A stretch of 64,000 bases of DNA from Acorus gramineus (Eukaryota > Streptophyta > Magnoliopsida > Acorales > Acoraceae): assembly GCA_030737835.1 (NCBI GenBank), contig CM060855.1:10995927-11059926 (forward strand), written 5' to 3'. The notes beneath the pieces were generated by a model. The model did no database searches, was not told the origin of the DNA, and worked only from the letters and a program-made list of their open reading frames with translations. Positions 49,030 to 61,155 of this stretch are shown here, piece after piece (within the stretch, counting starts at the first letter, position 1; each line of letters begins with the position of its first letter). Both the position numbers and the translations under genes were made by a program.

Positions 49030-52000
49030 CAGGGTTTTACTTGATTCTGGGGTTCTTCAATGGTCTTGATTACGCACTTATGTGAATGATATTGGATCTG
49101 GTTGTGTTAAGTATGGGATTTGTGAATTTGCTTAATGGCAAAGAATTGTTAAGAGACTTGTTTGAGGGGGGCTCGTGATTTGATCCGCAACTATGGTTGT
49201 TCATGAGGTATTACATTTGGGTTTCTCGAATATTAGGTTTATGTTAAATCGTATTCATTGGATTCAGTTTGATCAATAGATTGTTTTTATCAGATTTAAA
49301 AGTTTATCATGGTGATTCAAAATCAATGCGGTGGCTCGGATAGGGTGCATTTGATTTGATTTGGTAGGGATTTTTTTGGGTGGGTATAATCGATGTCAAT
49401 TAGATATCGCAATGATTTGGGATTTTACTTGATTCTATGGTTCTTCAATGGTCTTCATTGTGCTTTTCTGTGAATGATATTGGAATTGGTTTTGGTGAGT
49501 GAGTGGTTTGTTTTAGTCACTGAGGAGTAGGCTGAAGCTTGGTTTTTTTTTATGTCCTAGTAGATATCTCCTCTATGATTATATTTTAGTTTTGTCTAAT
49601 GTAGGGCTATCGATGTGGTTTTTGTGTATGCTTTGGGCTTTTGCATTGCTACTAATCTAAGATAGAAGCCTACCACTTCACTCAAAAAAAAAGAAAAAAC
49701 AAACAAATAAAAATAAAAATTAGGGGCTTGCGAATTTGCTTGATTTCGATTTGATTCCGTAGAGATTTGGTGTTGCAGTTGATTTTAGGGTTCTTTAGGG
49801 GTTTTGATTATACCTGTTGGGATTGATTTGGATCTGATTTTGTTGTTTCTCAAGAAGGGTGGTTTTTTAAATTTTATTGTATGCTTGTTGTTTCTGTAGA
49901 AATCTAATTAAGGCTGAGAGGATTTTGATTAGTTTGGGATTGATTGTTTAGGCAATTGTTTGAGGGGATTCAATATTTGATCTTTGAATGTTCTAAGAAT
50001 TCTTCATCATGTATTGGATTGGGTTTGATGAATGTTTATGGTTTATATTAAATCACAATGAATGAATTTAGTTTGATCAATAGATGGTCTATATCTGATT
50101 TGAGGTCTATATGGGTGAGTCAAAAATGGCATGCCATTGAATTTTCCGATCATCATAGTATTTTCAATCATTCCAACCGTGTAATTCTATCCTTGATTTT
50201 CGTTTGATATTGCCCATTGAGGAGATTTTATGTCTAATTATTTGTCATAGAGGAACCTTTATTGAGGTTGATTGGAGTTTGATCGGATTGGCATAGTATA
50301 TTTTGGGGGCTTGTTTGTGGGTGAGTTGATCATTGAGCTCCAGTTCTTCATTAGATGTTGGATTGGGTTTCGTGAATATTAGCTTTATGATAAATTTGAA
50401 ATCGGAGAATATAATTTGATCAATAGATGTTTTATATCAGATTCAAAGGTCTAATGCGCCAGTTCTTTAGCTGTTGGATTGGGTTTCAAGAATAATATTA
50501 GGTTTATGATAAATTTGAAAACAAAGGATATAGTTTGATCAATAGATGTTTTATATCTGATTCAATGGTCTACATGGGTGAGTCAAAATCGTTGTGGGAT
50601 TGAATTTGCTGATGATGTTTAGTGTTTCGAATCATTCCAACCATGTAATTCTGTGCTGTACTTTTATTGATGTTGTCCATTGAGGGGATTTTATGTCTCA
50701 TTGTGTGTTTTGGAGGTATCTAATGGAGGTTAATTAGAGTTTGATCAGATTGGCATAGTATTGTTTGAGGACTTGGTTGCGTTGTGTGTTTTGGAGGTAT
50801 CTAATTGAGGTTAATTAGAGTTTGATCAGACTGGCGTAGTATTGTTTGAGGACTTGGTTGTGAGTTTCGTGATTTGATCATTGAGTTCTAGTGCTTCCTT
50901 AGATGTTGGATTGGGTTGGGTGAATATCACGTTTATGATAAGTTGTTATTTGAGGATTCCTTAGATGTTGGATTGGGTGAGTCAAAATCGGGAAGGGATT
51001 GAATTTTTTTTTATCATGTTTAGTGTTTACATTGATTATGACTATGTAATTTTTGTCCCCGATGTTTGATGTTGCTCATTGAGGGGCTTTTTATGTGTGA
51101 TTGTTTGTTTTGGAGAGTTTTAATTGAGGTTGATTGGATTTGACAGATTGGGATATAGTATTGTTTGGGGACTTTTCTAATGGAAAATTGTGATTTGATC
51201 TTTAGATGAGGTGTTTGATTGGGTTTGATGAATATGAGGTTCATGTTAAATCGTATTCAGTGGATTTAGTTTTATCATTGGATGGTTTGTATCGGATTCG
51301 AAAGCCTATTTGGGTAAATCAAAATCGATGCGGTGGCTTTAGTTCGGTGCATTTGATTCGAAAGCATTTTTGGCAGATCTGATCAACTTCAATTATATTT
51401 TGCACTGATTCAGGGTTTTACTTGATTCTGGGGTTCTTAAGTAGTTTTGATTATGCTCTTATGTGAATGATATTGGATTTGGTTGTGGTGAGTTAGGGAT
51501 TTTTGAATGAGCTTGATTTCATTTTGCATCAATAGAGATTTGCTGTTGCAGTTGGTTCTAGGTTTGATTATAACTTTTGTGATTAATTTGGATTTGATTA
51601 TGTTGTTTTATCGGACTATGATTTTATTTTGTTCAATTGAGGGGTTTTTAAATTTTAGTCTGCTTGTTGCTTTGGGGAGATCTGATTAAGGCTGACTGGA
51701 ATTTGATTAGATTGGGATTGTATTGTTTAGGCACTTGTTTTAGGGCTATCGTTATTTTATCTTTGAACGGTGGTGTGGATATTTGCACATGAGGTATTGG
51801 ATTGGGTTTGAAGAGTGTATTTGGTTTATATTAAATCATAATCAGTAATTTAGTTTGATTAATAGATGGATTATATATGATTCAAGGCCTGTATCAGTAA
51901 TTTAGTTTGATTAATAGATGGATTATATTTGATTCAAGGTCTGTATGGGTGAGTTAAATCCGTTGTGGGACTGAATTTGTTAATAATTTGAGTATTCTCA

Positions 52001-53827
52001 ATCATTTCAACTGTGTAATTTTGTCCTTCATTTTTGTTTGATGTTGTCCATTGAGGGGATTTTATATCTGATTGTTTATCATGGAGGAATCTAATAGAGG
52101 CTGATTGGAGTTTGATCATATTGCCATAATATTGTTTGGGGGCTTGTTTGTGAGTTTTGTGATTTGATCTTTAAGCTCCAGTTCTTCATTAGATGTTGCA
52201 CTAGGTTTCGTGAATGTCAAGTTTATGATAAAATTGAAATGAGAGGATGTAGTTTAATCAATAGATGTTGTATATCAGATTCAAAGGTCTACTTGGGTGA
52301 GTCAAAATCTTGCTGATCATGTTTAGTGTTTCCAATCATTCCCACTGTGTATATCTGTCTTTTGATGTTGTCCATTGAGTGGATTTTATGTCTCATTGTG
52401 TGTTTTGGAGGTATGAAATTGAGGTTAACTAGAGTTTGATCAGATCAGCATAGTACTTACTGTTTGGGGATTTAGTTGTGGGTTTTGTGATTTGATCTTT
52501 GAGTTCTAGTTCTTCCTTAGATTTTGGATTGGTTTGGTTAATATCAAGTTTATGATAAGTTGTAATTAGAGGATTCATGATCAATAGATGGCTTAAATCA
52601 GATTTAAAGGTCTATCTGGGTGAGGCAAAATCGGGGAGTGTTCATTGAGAGGATTATTACTCTTATTGTTGTTTTAGAGGTATCTAATTGAGGTTAATTG
52701 GAGTTTGATCAGATTGACATAGTATTCTTTGGTGACTTGGTTGTGGGTTTCGTGATTTGATCTTTGAGTTCTAGTTCTTTCTTAGATGTTGGATTGTGTT
52801 TGGTTAATATGAGGTTTATGATAAATTGTGATTAGAGAATTCAATTTGATCAATAGATGGTTTAAATCAGATTTAAAGGTCTATCTGGGTGAGTCAAAAT
52901 CGGGGAGGGATTGAATTTGTTGATCATGTTTAGTTAAACACTCGTTATGACTGTGTAATTTTGTCCCTGATGTTTGGTGTTGTTCATTGAGGGGCTTTTT
53001 GTGTCTAATTGTTTGTTTAGGTGAGTTTATGTAGTTGAGGACGATTGGAATTTGGCAGATTGGCATAGTATTGTTTGGGGACATTTTCATGGGGATTTCT
53101 GATTTGATTTGTTAGCTTTGGTTGTCCATGAGGCATTGTAACGCATTTGATGAATATCAGGTTCACGTTAAATCGTAATCAGTGGATTCAGCTTTATCAA
53201 TAGATGATTTATATCAGATTCAAAAGCCTGTCTGGGTGAGTCAAAATCGATGTGGTGGCTATAATTCAGTGCATTTGCTTTGATTTGGTTGGGGAAGTTT
53301 GGTGTGTTTTTTTTTTTGGTGGATCTGATCGATTTGAATCAGATTTCGCACTGATTCAGGGTTTTATTTGATTCTAGGGTTCTTCAATTGTCTTCATTAT
53401 GCACTGATGTGAATGATATTGGATCTGGTTGTGGTAAGTGATGGATTTGTGAATTTGCTTAATGGCAAAGAATTGTTAAGAGACTTGTTTGAGGGGGATT
53501 TGTGATTGGTTGTTCATGAAGTATTTCATTTGGGTTTGGTGAATATCAGGTTTTATGTTAAATTGTATTTATTGGATTTAGTTTGATCAATAGATAGTTT
53601 TTATCCGAGGTATTGGAATGGATTTGATGAATATCAGGTGCATGTTAAATCGTATTCAGTGGATTCAACTTTATCAATAGATCATTTATATCATATTCAA
53701 AAGCTTGTCTGGGTGAGTCAAAATCAATGTGGTGGCTATAATTCAGTGCATTTGCTTTGATTGGGTTGGGGAAGTTTGATGTTTTTTTAATGGATGAGAT
53801 CGATTTCAATCAGATTTTGCACTAATT
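49030..53827 (+). repeat. Higher-order repeat, copy 2
   Basis: Nearly identical to copy 1, with only scattered substitutions and small indels seen by eye (for example ccattgtggg against ccgttgtggg near 51960). Repeated short frames at 46242/51020, 46729/51507 and 47156/51934 are all exactly 4778 bp apart. Confidence 0.9.
49494..49720 (+). mobile_element. Same poly(A)-tailed insert, higher-order copy 2
   Basis: Nearly identical to the insert at 44715-44938 and at the same place within the repeat unit, so it was copied with the unit rather than inserted anew. Confidence 0.6.
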
Positions 53828-56800
53828 CAGGGTTTTACTTGATTCTGGGGTTCTTCAATGGTCTTGATTACGCACTTATGTGAATGATATTGGATTTGGT
53901 TGTGTTAAGTATGGGATTTGTGAATTTGCTTAATGGCAAAGAATTGTTAAGAGACTTGTTTGAGGGGGGTTCGTGATTTGATCTTCAACTATGGTTGTTC
54001 ATGAGGTATTACATTTGGGTTTCGTGAATATCAGGTTTATATTAAATCGTATTTAGTGGATTCAGTTTGATCAATAGATTGTTTTTATCAGATTTAAAAG
54101 CCTATCTAGGTGATTCAAAATCAATGCAGTGGCTCGGATATGTTGCATTTGATTTGATTTGGTAGGGATTTTTTTTGGTGGGTATAATCGATCTCAATCA
54201 GAAATCGCACTGATTTGGGGTTTTACTTGATTCTATGGTTCTTCAATGGTCTTCATTATGCTTTCTGTGAATGATATTGGAATTGGTTTTGGTGAGTGAG
54301 TGGTTTGTTTTAGTCACTGAGTAGGCTGAAGCTTGGTTTTTTTATGTCTTAGTAGATATCTCTTCTATGATTTTATTTTAGTTTGGTCTAATATAGGGCT
54401 CTCGATTTGTTTTTTATGTATGCTTTGGGCTTTTGCCTTGCTACTAATCTAAGATAGAAGCCTACCACTTCACTAAAAAAAAAGAAAAAATAAACAAATA
54501 AAAATAAAAATTAGGGGATTGCGAATTTGCTTGATTTCATTTTGATTCCGTAGAGATTTGGTGTTGCAGTTGATTTTAGGGTTCTTTAGGGGTTTTGATT
54601 ATACCTGTTGGGATTGATTTGGATCTGATTTTGTTGTTTCTCAATAAGGGTAGTTCTTTAAATTTTATTGTATGCTTTTGTTTTTGTAGAAATCTGATTA
54701 AGGCCGACGGGATTTTGATTATTTTGGGATTGATTGTTTAGGCAATTGTTTGAGGGGATTCAATATTTGATCTTTGAATGTTCTAAGAATTCTTCATCAT
54801 GTATTGGATTGGGTTTGATGAATGTTTATGGTTTATATTAAATCACAATCAATGAATTTAGTTTGATCAATAGATGGTCTATATCTGATTTGAGGTCTAT
54901 ACGGGTGAGTGAAAAATGGCATGCCATTGAATTTTCCGATCATTATAGTATTTTCAATCATTCCAACCGTGTAATTCTATCCTTGATTTTTGTTTGATAT
55001 TGTCCATTGAGGGGATTTTATGTCTAATCATTTGTCATAGAGGAACTTTTATTGAGGTTGATTGGAGATTGATCTGATTGGCATAGTATATTTTGGGGGC
55101 TTGTTTGTGGGTGAGTTGGTCATTGAGCTCCAGTTCTTCATTAGATGTTGGATTGGGTTTCGTGAATATTAGGTTTATGATAAATTTGAAATCGAAGGAT
55201 ATAGTTTGATATAGTCCATTGAGGGGATTTTATGTCTTATTATTTATCATGGAGGAACCTTATTGAGGTTGATTGGAGTTTGGTCAGATTGGCATAGTAA
55301 ATTTTGGGGCCTTGTTTGTGGGTGAGTTGATCTTTGAGCTGCAGTTCTTCATTAGCTGTTGGATTGTGTTTCGTGAAAATTTGTTTTATGATAAATTTGA
55401 AAACAAAGGATATAATATGATCAATAGATGTTTTATATGTGATTCAACGGTCTACATAGGTGAATCAAAATCGTTGTGGGATTGAATTCGCTGATCATGT
55501 TTAGTGTTTCCAATCATTCAGACCGTGTAATTCTATCCTTTACTTTTATTGATGTTGTCCATTGAGGGGATTTTATGTCTCATTGTGTGTTTTGGAGGTA
55601 TCTAATTGAGGTTAATTAGAGTTTGATCAGATCGGCATAGTATTGTTTGGGGACTTGGTTGTGAGTTTCGTGATTTGATCTTTGAGTTCTAATGTTTCCT
55701 TAGATGTTGGATTGGGTTAGGTGAATATCACGTTTATGATAAATTGTAATTTGTGGTTTCAGTTTGAGGATTCCTTATATGTTGGTTTGGGTGAGTCAAA
55801 ATCGGGGAGGGATTGAATTTTTTTATCATGTTTAGTGTTTATATTGATTATGACTGTGTAAGTTTGTCCCTGATGTTTGATGTTTCTCTTTGAGGGGCGT
55901 TTTATGTGTGATTGTTTATTTTGGAGAGATGTAATTGAGGTTGATCGGATTTGACAGATTGGCATGTAGTATTGTTTGGGGACTTTTCTAATGGGAAATT
56001 GTGATTTGATCTTTAGATGAGGTGTTTGATTGGGTTTGACGAGGTTCATGTCAAATCGTATTCAGTGGATTTAGTTTGATCAATAGATGGTTTGTATCGT
56101 ATACAAAAGCCTATTTGGGTGAATCAAAATCGATGTGGTGGCTCTAATTCAGTGCATTTGATTTGATTTGGTTGGGGGAGGTTTTTGTTTTTTTTTTTTT
56201 GTGGATCTGATCGACTTCAATTAGATTTCCCACTGATTCAGGGTTTTACTTGATTCTGGGGTTCTTAAGTAGTCTTGATGATGCTCTTATGTGAATGGTA
56301 TTGGATCTGGTTGTTGTAAGTTAGAGATTTTTGAAGGTGCTTGATTTCATATTGCGTCAAAGAGACTTGCTGTTGCAGTTGGTTCTAGGTTTGATTTTAC
56401 CTATTGTGATTAATTTGGTTTTGATTATGTTGTTTTATCAGACTTTTATTTTATTTTGTTCAATTGAGGGGTTTTTAAATTTTTTTCTGCTTGTTGCTTT
56501 GGCGAGATCTGATTAAAGCCAACTGGACTTTGATTAAATTGGGGTTGTATTGTTAGGCATTTGTTTTAGGGCTGTCATTATTTGATCTTTGAACGGTGGT
56601 CTGAGTATTTTCACATGAGGTATTTGATTGGGTTTGACGAGTGTATCTGGTTTATATTAAATCATAATCAGTTATTTCGTTTGACTAATAGATGGATTAT
56701 ATCCGATTGAAGGTCTCTATATGGGTGAGTTAAATCCGGTGTAGGACTGAATTTGTTGATCATTTTAGTATTCTCAATCATTTCAACCGTGTAAATTTGT

Positions 56801-58380
56801 CCATTTTTGTTTGATGTTGTCCATTGAAGGTTTTTTTATATCTGATTGTTTATCATAGAGGGATCTAATTGTGGCTGATTGGAGTTTGATCAGATTGCCA
56901 TATTATTGTTTGGGGGCTTGTTTGTGGGTTTCGTGATTTGATCTTTATTAAATCATAACCAATTATTTAGTTTGACTAATAGATGGATTATATCCGATTG
57001 AAGGTCTATATGGGTCATCTAAATCCGGTGTAGGACTGAATTTGTTGATCATTTTAGTATTCTCAATCATTTCAACCGTGTAAATTTGTCCATTTTTGTT
57101 TGATGTTGTCCATTGAAGGTTTTTTATATCTGATTGTTTATCATAGAGGAATCTAATTGAGGCTGATTCGAGTTTGATCAGATTGCCATATTATTGTTTC
57201 GGGGCTTGTTTGTGGGTTTCGTGATTCGATCTTTGCTCCAGTTCTTCATTAGATGTTGTATTAGGTTTCGTGAATATCAAGTTTATGATAAAATTGAAAT
57301 GAGAGGATATAGTTCAATCAATAGATGTTTTATATCAGATTCAAAGGTCTACATGGGTGAGTCAAAATCGTTGTGGGATTGAATTTGCAGATCTTGTTTA
57401 GTGTTTCCAATCATTCCAACCGTGTAATTCTGTCTTTTATTTTTATTGATGTTGTCCATTGAGTGGATTTTATGTCCTCATTGTGTGTTTTGGAAATATC
57501 TAATTGAGGTTAACGAGAGTTTGATCAGATCGGCATAGTACTGTTTGGGGATTTAGTCATGGGTCTCGTGATTTGGTCTTTGAGTTCTAGTTCTTTCTTA
57601 GATGTTGGATTGGGTTTGATCAATATCAGGTTTATGATAAGTTGTAATTAGAGGATTCATGATCAATAGATGGTTTAAATCAGATTTAAAGGTCTATCTG
57701 GGTGAGTCAAAATCGTGGAGTGTCCATTGAGGGGATTATTACTCTTATTGTTGTTTTAGAGGTATCTAATTGAGGATAATTGGAGTTTGATCAGATTGGC
57801 ATGGTATTCTTTGTGGACTTGGTTGTGTGTTTCGTGATTTGATCTTTGAGTTATAGTTCTTCTTTAGATGTTGGATTGGGTTTGGTTAATATCTGGTTTA
57901 TGATAAATTGTAATTAGAGGATTCAATTTGATCAATAGATGGTTTAAATCGGTTTTAAAGTTCTATCTAGGTGAGTCAAAATCGGGGAGGGATTGAATTT
58001 GTTGTTCATGTTTAGTTAAACAATCGTTATGACTATAATTCTGTCCCTTATGTTTGATGTTGTTCATTGAGGGCTTTTTATGTCTAATTGTTTGTTTTGG
58101 TGAGATGTAGTTGAGGTCGATTGGAATTTGGCAGATTGGCATAGTATTGTTTGGGGACTCTTTCATGGAGATTTGTGATTTGATTTGTAAGCTTTGGTTG
58201 TTCATGAGGTATTGGAATGGATTTGATGAATATCAGGTTCATGTTAAATCATATTCAGTGGATTCCTCTTTATCAATAGATGATTTATATGAGATTCAAA
58301 AGCTTGTCTGGGTGAGTCAAAATTGATGAGGTTGCTATATAATTCAGTGCATTTGGTTTGATTTGGTTGGGGAAGTTTGG
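53828..58380 (+). repeat. Higher-order repeat, copy 3 (more diverged, rearranged)
   Basis: It starts with the same anchor 4798 bp after copy 2 and keeps the same order of blocks, but has more differences. It also has an extra internal duplication of 291 bp (attaaatcataa at 56656 and 56947). Its match to copies 1-2 stops at about 58380, where ggggaagtttgg jumps directly into another monomer block (tcagattggcatag), a visible recombination junction. Less ordered monomers continue to about 59860. Confidence 0.82.
54290..54510 (+). mobile_element. Same poly(A)-tailed insert, higher-order copy 3
   Basis: Same position in the unit, with more differences (shorter T run, several substitutions), in line with copy 3 being the oldest or most diverged of the three. 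Confidence 0.6.
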
Positions 58381-59845
58381 TCAGATTGGCATAGTACTGT
58401 TTGGGGACTTGATCGTGGGTTTCGTGATTTGATCTTTGAGTTCTAGTTCTTCCGTAGATGTTGGATTTTGTTTGTTGAATATCACGTTTATGATAAGTGG
58501 TAATTTGAGGATTCAGTTTGAGGATTCCTTAGATGTTGGATTGGGTGGGTGTGTCAAAATCGGGAAGGGATTGAATTTTTTTTTATCATGTTTAGTGTTT
58601 TCATTCATTATGAATTTAATTTTGTCCCTGATGTTTGGTGTTGTTCATTGAGGGGCTTTTTATGTCTCATTGTTTGTTTTGGAGAGATGTAATTGAGGTT
58701 GATCGGAGTTTGATGGATATAGTATTGTTTGGGGACTTTTTCACGAGGAATTGTGATTTGATCTTTAATCCTTGGTTGTTCATGAGGTATTGGATTGGGT
58801 TTGATGAATATGAAGTTCATGTTAAATCATATTCAATGGATTCAGTTTGATCAATAGATGGTTCGATCGGATTCTAAAGCCAATTTGGGTGAGTCAAAAT
58901 CGATGTGGTGGCTCTAATTCAGTGCATTTTATTTGATTTGGTTGGGAATTTTTTTTTTTTTTGCTAATCGATTTCAATCACACTGATTCAGGGTTTTATT
59001 TGATTGGGTTTGATGAGTGTATTTGCTTTATATTAAATCATAATTAGTAATTTAGTTTGATCATTCAAGGTCCATATGGGTGAGTTAAATCGGTGTGGGA
59101 CTGAATTCGTTGATCATTTTAGTATTCTCAATCATTTCGACCGTGTAATTTTGTCGTTGTTTTTTGTTTGATATTGTCCATTGAAGGGATTTTATATCTA
59201 ATTATTTATCATGGAGGAATCTAATTGATGTTGATTGGAGTTTGATTAGATTGGCATAGTATTGTTTGGGGGCTTGTTTGTGGGTTTTATGATTTGATCT
59301 TTGAGCTCCAATTCTTTAGTAGATGTTGCATTGGGTTTCATGAATATGGGATTTATGATAAATTGTAATATGAGGTTATAGTTTGATCAATAGGTGATTC
59401 AATGATTTAAAGGTCTATCTGGGGGAGTCAAAATTGGTGCGTGATTGAATTTGTTGATCTTGTTTAATATTTACAATCATTCTGAAAGTGTAATTATGTT
59501 CCTGATTTTTATTGATGTTCATTGAGGGGCTTTTTATGTTTGATTGTTTGTTTTGGAGTGATGTAATTGAGGTTGACTGGAGTTTCACAGATTGCATAGT
59601 ATTTTTAGGGTACTTGTTTGAGGGGGATTCGTGATTTGATCTTTGAGCTTTGGTTGTTCATGAAGTTATGGAATTGGGTGTGGGGAATATCAGGTTAATG
59701 TGCAATCGTTTTTAGTGGATTCAGTTTGATCAATAGATCATTTAGATCTGATTTAAAAGTCTATCTGGGTGTTTCAAAATCGATGTGGGATTGAATTTGT
59801 CAATCATGTTTGGTGTTTTCAATTATTCCAACTGTAATTTTGTCC

Positions 59846-59942
59846 CTTATTATTATTATTTTTTTGTTTATGTGCAGACAACCAGGATTTGATATTATAT
59901 TGTTCTAGTTCCATATCTCTGAGTACTGGATGATATTTTTAG
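59846..59942 (+). other. Possible splice acceptor and exon at the array's right end
   Basis: The array ends in a T-rich tract (tattattattatttttttg) followed by ttatgtgcag, with AG at 59876-59877, an excellent 3' splice site. The non-repeat sequence acaaccaggatttgat follows from 59878. A donor-like AG|GTATCT lies at 59942/59943. This could be the second exon of the transcript starting near 40090; no protein homology is seen. Confidence 0.3.
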
Positions 59943-60130
59943 GTATCTTATGTTCACTTTAATTAATTTTAAGGTATCTTATGCCTTCTTGGTTGTCTTT
60001 TTTTTTTTTTGGTGGTGTCATCCTTTCTCTTACAAATTGCAAGGTATAAGTATCTTGTGTGCTGACGTTTGTACAATTTTTTTCTATGTGGATTGAATTT
60101 TTTTTCTTTTATGCCTTGAATTACACCTCT

Positions 60131-60476
60131 TTTGGATGTGCTTGGAGCATCCATTTTCATCTGTCATATCTATCTGTCCTCATCGTTTCTTTTGTTGCAC
60201 TCATCACATTCCATTGTCCAAGATCTGAAGTCTTTATCCTCTATTTTTCTTGGGAATTGTTTTTGCAGTGGTTCCAAGGTTGCCCTTGCTTCTCCCCCAC
60301 CCAAACTTTTGGATGTGCTTGGAGCATCCATTTTCATCTGTTATATCCATCAGTCCTCTTTTCTTTTGTTGCACCCATCACATTCCGTTGTCCAAGATCT
60401 AAAGTCTTTATCCTCTCTTTCCCTTGGGGATTGTTTCTGCAGTGGTTCCAAGGTTGCTCTTGCTTCTCCCCCACCC
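60131..60476 (+). repeat. 177-bp tandem duplication with frame kept open
   Basis: tttggatgtgcttggagc begins at 60131 and again at 60308; the two copies differ at scattered positions. Because 177 is a multiple of three, the same frames stay open through both copies (60059-60487 and 60132-60491). The second frame repeats LDVLGASIFIC and CSGSKVALASPPP. No family is recognised and the code may be fortuitous. Inside each copy, tgcagtggttccaagg also resembles an acceptor plus exon start. Confidence 0.75.
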
Positions 60477-60529
60477 AATCAAAATAAATAACTGATCTTT
60501 CTATTTTTTTTTCGGTAAGGGTGCCATAT

Positions 60530-61040
60530 AGGCATATTATATATGCATAAAAAAATTACACGTTAAGGAACATGTATCCCACCTTCAGCCTGTACAAAAT
60601 CTATACAGATGTATATTATCTACAACAGGCTCTAGTTTACGACGAATTGCTGGATCCTGAAGTTCTATACACCACTTTGATTCAACTTTCCTTTGGGCAT
60701 AATGCGGAAGAACTTCAGGGGCATGAACTATAATTCCCTGGGAACTTTACAACACTCCATTTGATGAGTAGGCCTAATATATCTCAGCAACTGCATCCTG
60801 CACTTGAGGGGGGGACCTGGGCCTCTTGTTTTTAGAATTTGTAAAATGGGTACAGAGTCCAAACATATACGAACCTGTGTAATTCCATTTCCACATAGGA
60901 ATCTAATTCCCCGTCGAACGGCCTAGGCTTTCTTTTGAATCGGAGACTGGTCTTTCTACTTATTCCATGATGTAATTTCTTGCTACACAGCATTCCTTGA
61001 GCCCATCTTGTTAAGTGCTGCATTCATTTTCTTTACACTA
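60530..61040 (-). pseudogene. Decayed coding remnant of unknown family (tentative)
   Basis: Minus-strand frames show protein-like stretches such as HAPEVLPHYAQRKVESKWC followed by ELQDPAIRRKLEPVVD (about 60610-60720), and NALNKMGSRNAV-like sequence near 61020, broken by stops. Codon-like composition contrasts with the AT-rich surroundings. I do not recognise the family. It may be a gene fragment captured here together with the RRM exon that follows. Confidence 0.3.
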
Positions 61041-61155
61041 AAAAAATTGATTTAATTGGTTTGGGAGGTAGGCTTTCGTTTGATATATTCCATATTACCA
61101 TATCTTTTTTGTTTGTTCTTTGAATTGTATTGATTACATTTCTATGTTTCATAGG

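Larger units (their letters stand above)
41320..59862 (+). repeat. Large hierarchical tandem-repeat array (~18.5 kb)
   Basis: Diverged monomers repeat across the whole stretch. One monomer contains, in order, blocks like gtgagtcaaaatcg, ttcaatcattcc, gttgtccattgagggga, gtttgatcagattggcat, gtgatttgatctttgag, gatgttggattgggttt, and gtttgatcaatagatg. Successive gtgagtcaaaat boxes lie mostly 310-350 bp apart, with longer units up to about 475 bp and shorter ones of about 150 bp. Above this is a higher-order unit of about 4.78 kb, listed separately. The + strand is T/G-rich and C-poor throughout; for example 42061-42120 has 13 A, 26 T, 14 G and 7 C. No protein-coding frame is convincing; small ORFs recur simply because the repeat recurs. 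Confidence 0.92.

Noticed and set aside
46242-58850. Recurring 60-96-codon frames on both strands in the array (46242, 51020, 55759 and others)
   Set aside because: They recur because the repeat recurs. Sequences are low-complexity and frames differ between copies where the repeat has diverged. No sign of coding constraint.
41320-59862. Reading the array as a CRISPR array or centromeric satellite
   Set aside because: The repeats are hundreds of bases long without unique spacers, in a plant nuclear genome, so CRISPR is excluded. A centromeric satellite is not supported: the monomers are too diverged, the array is short and it is bounded by gene-like sequence.
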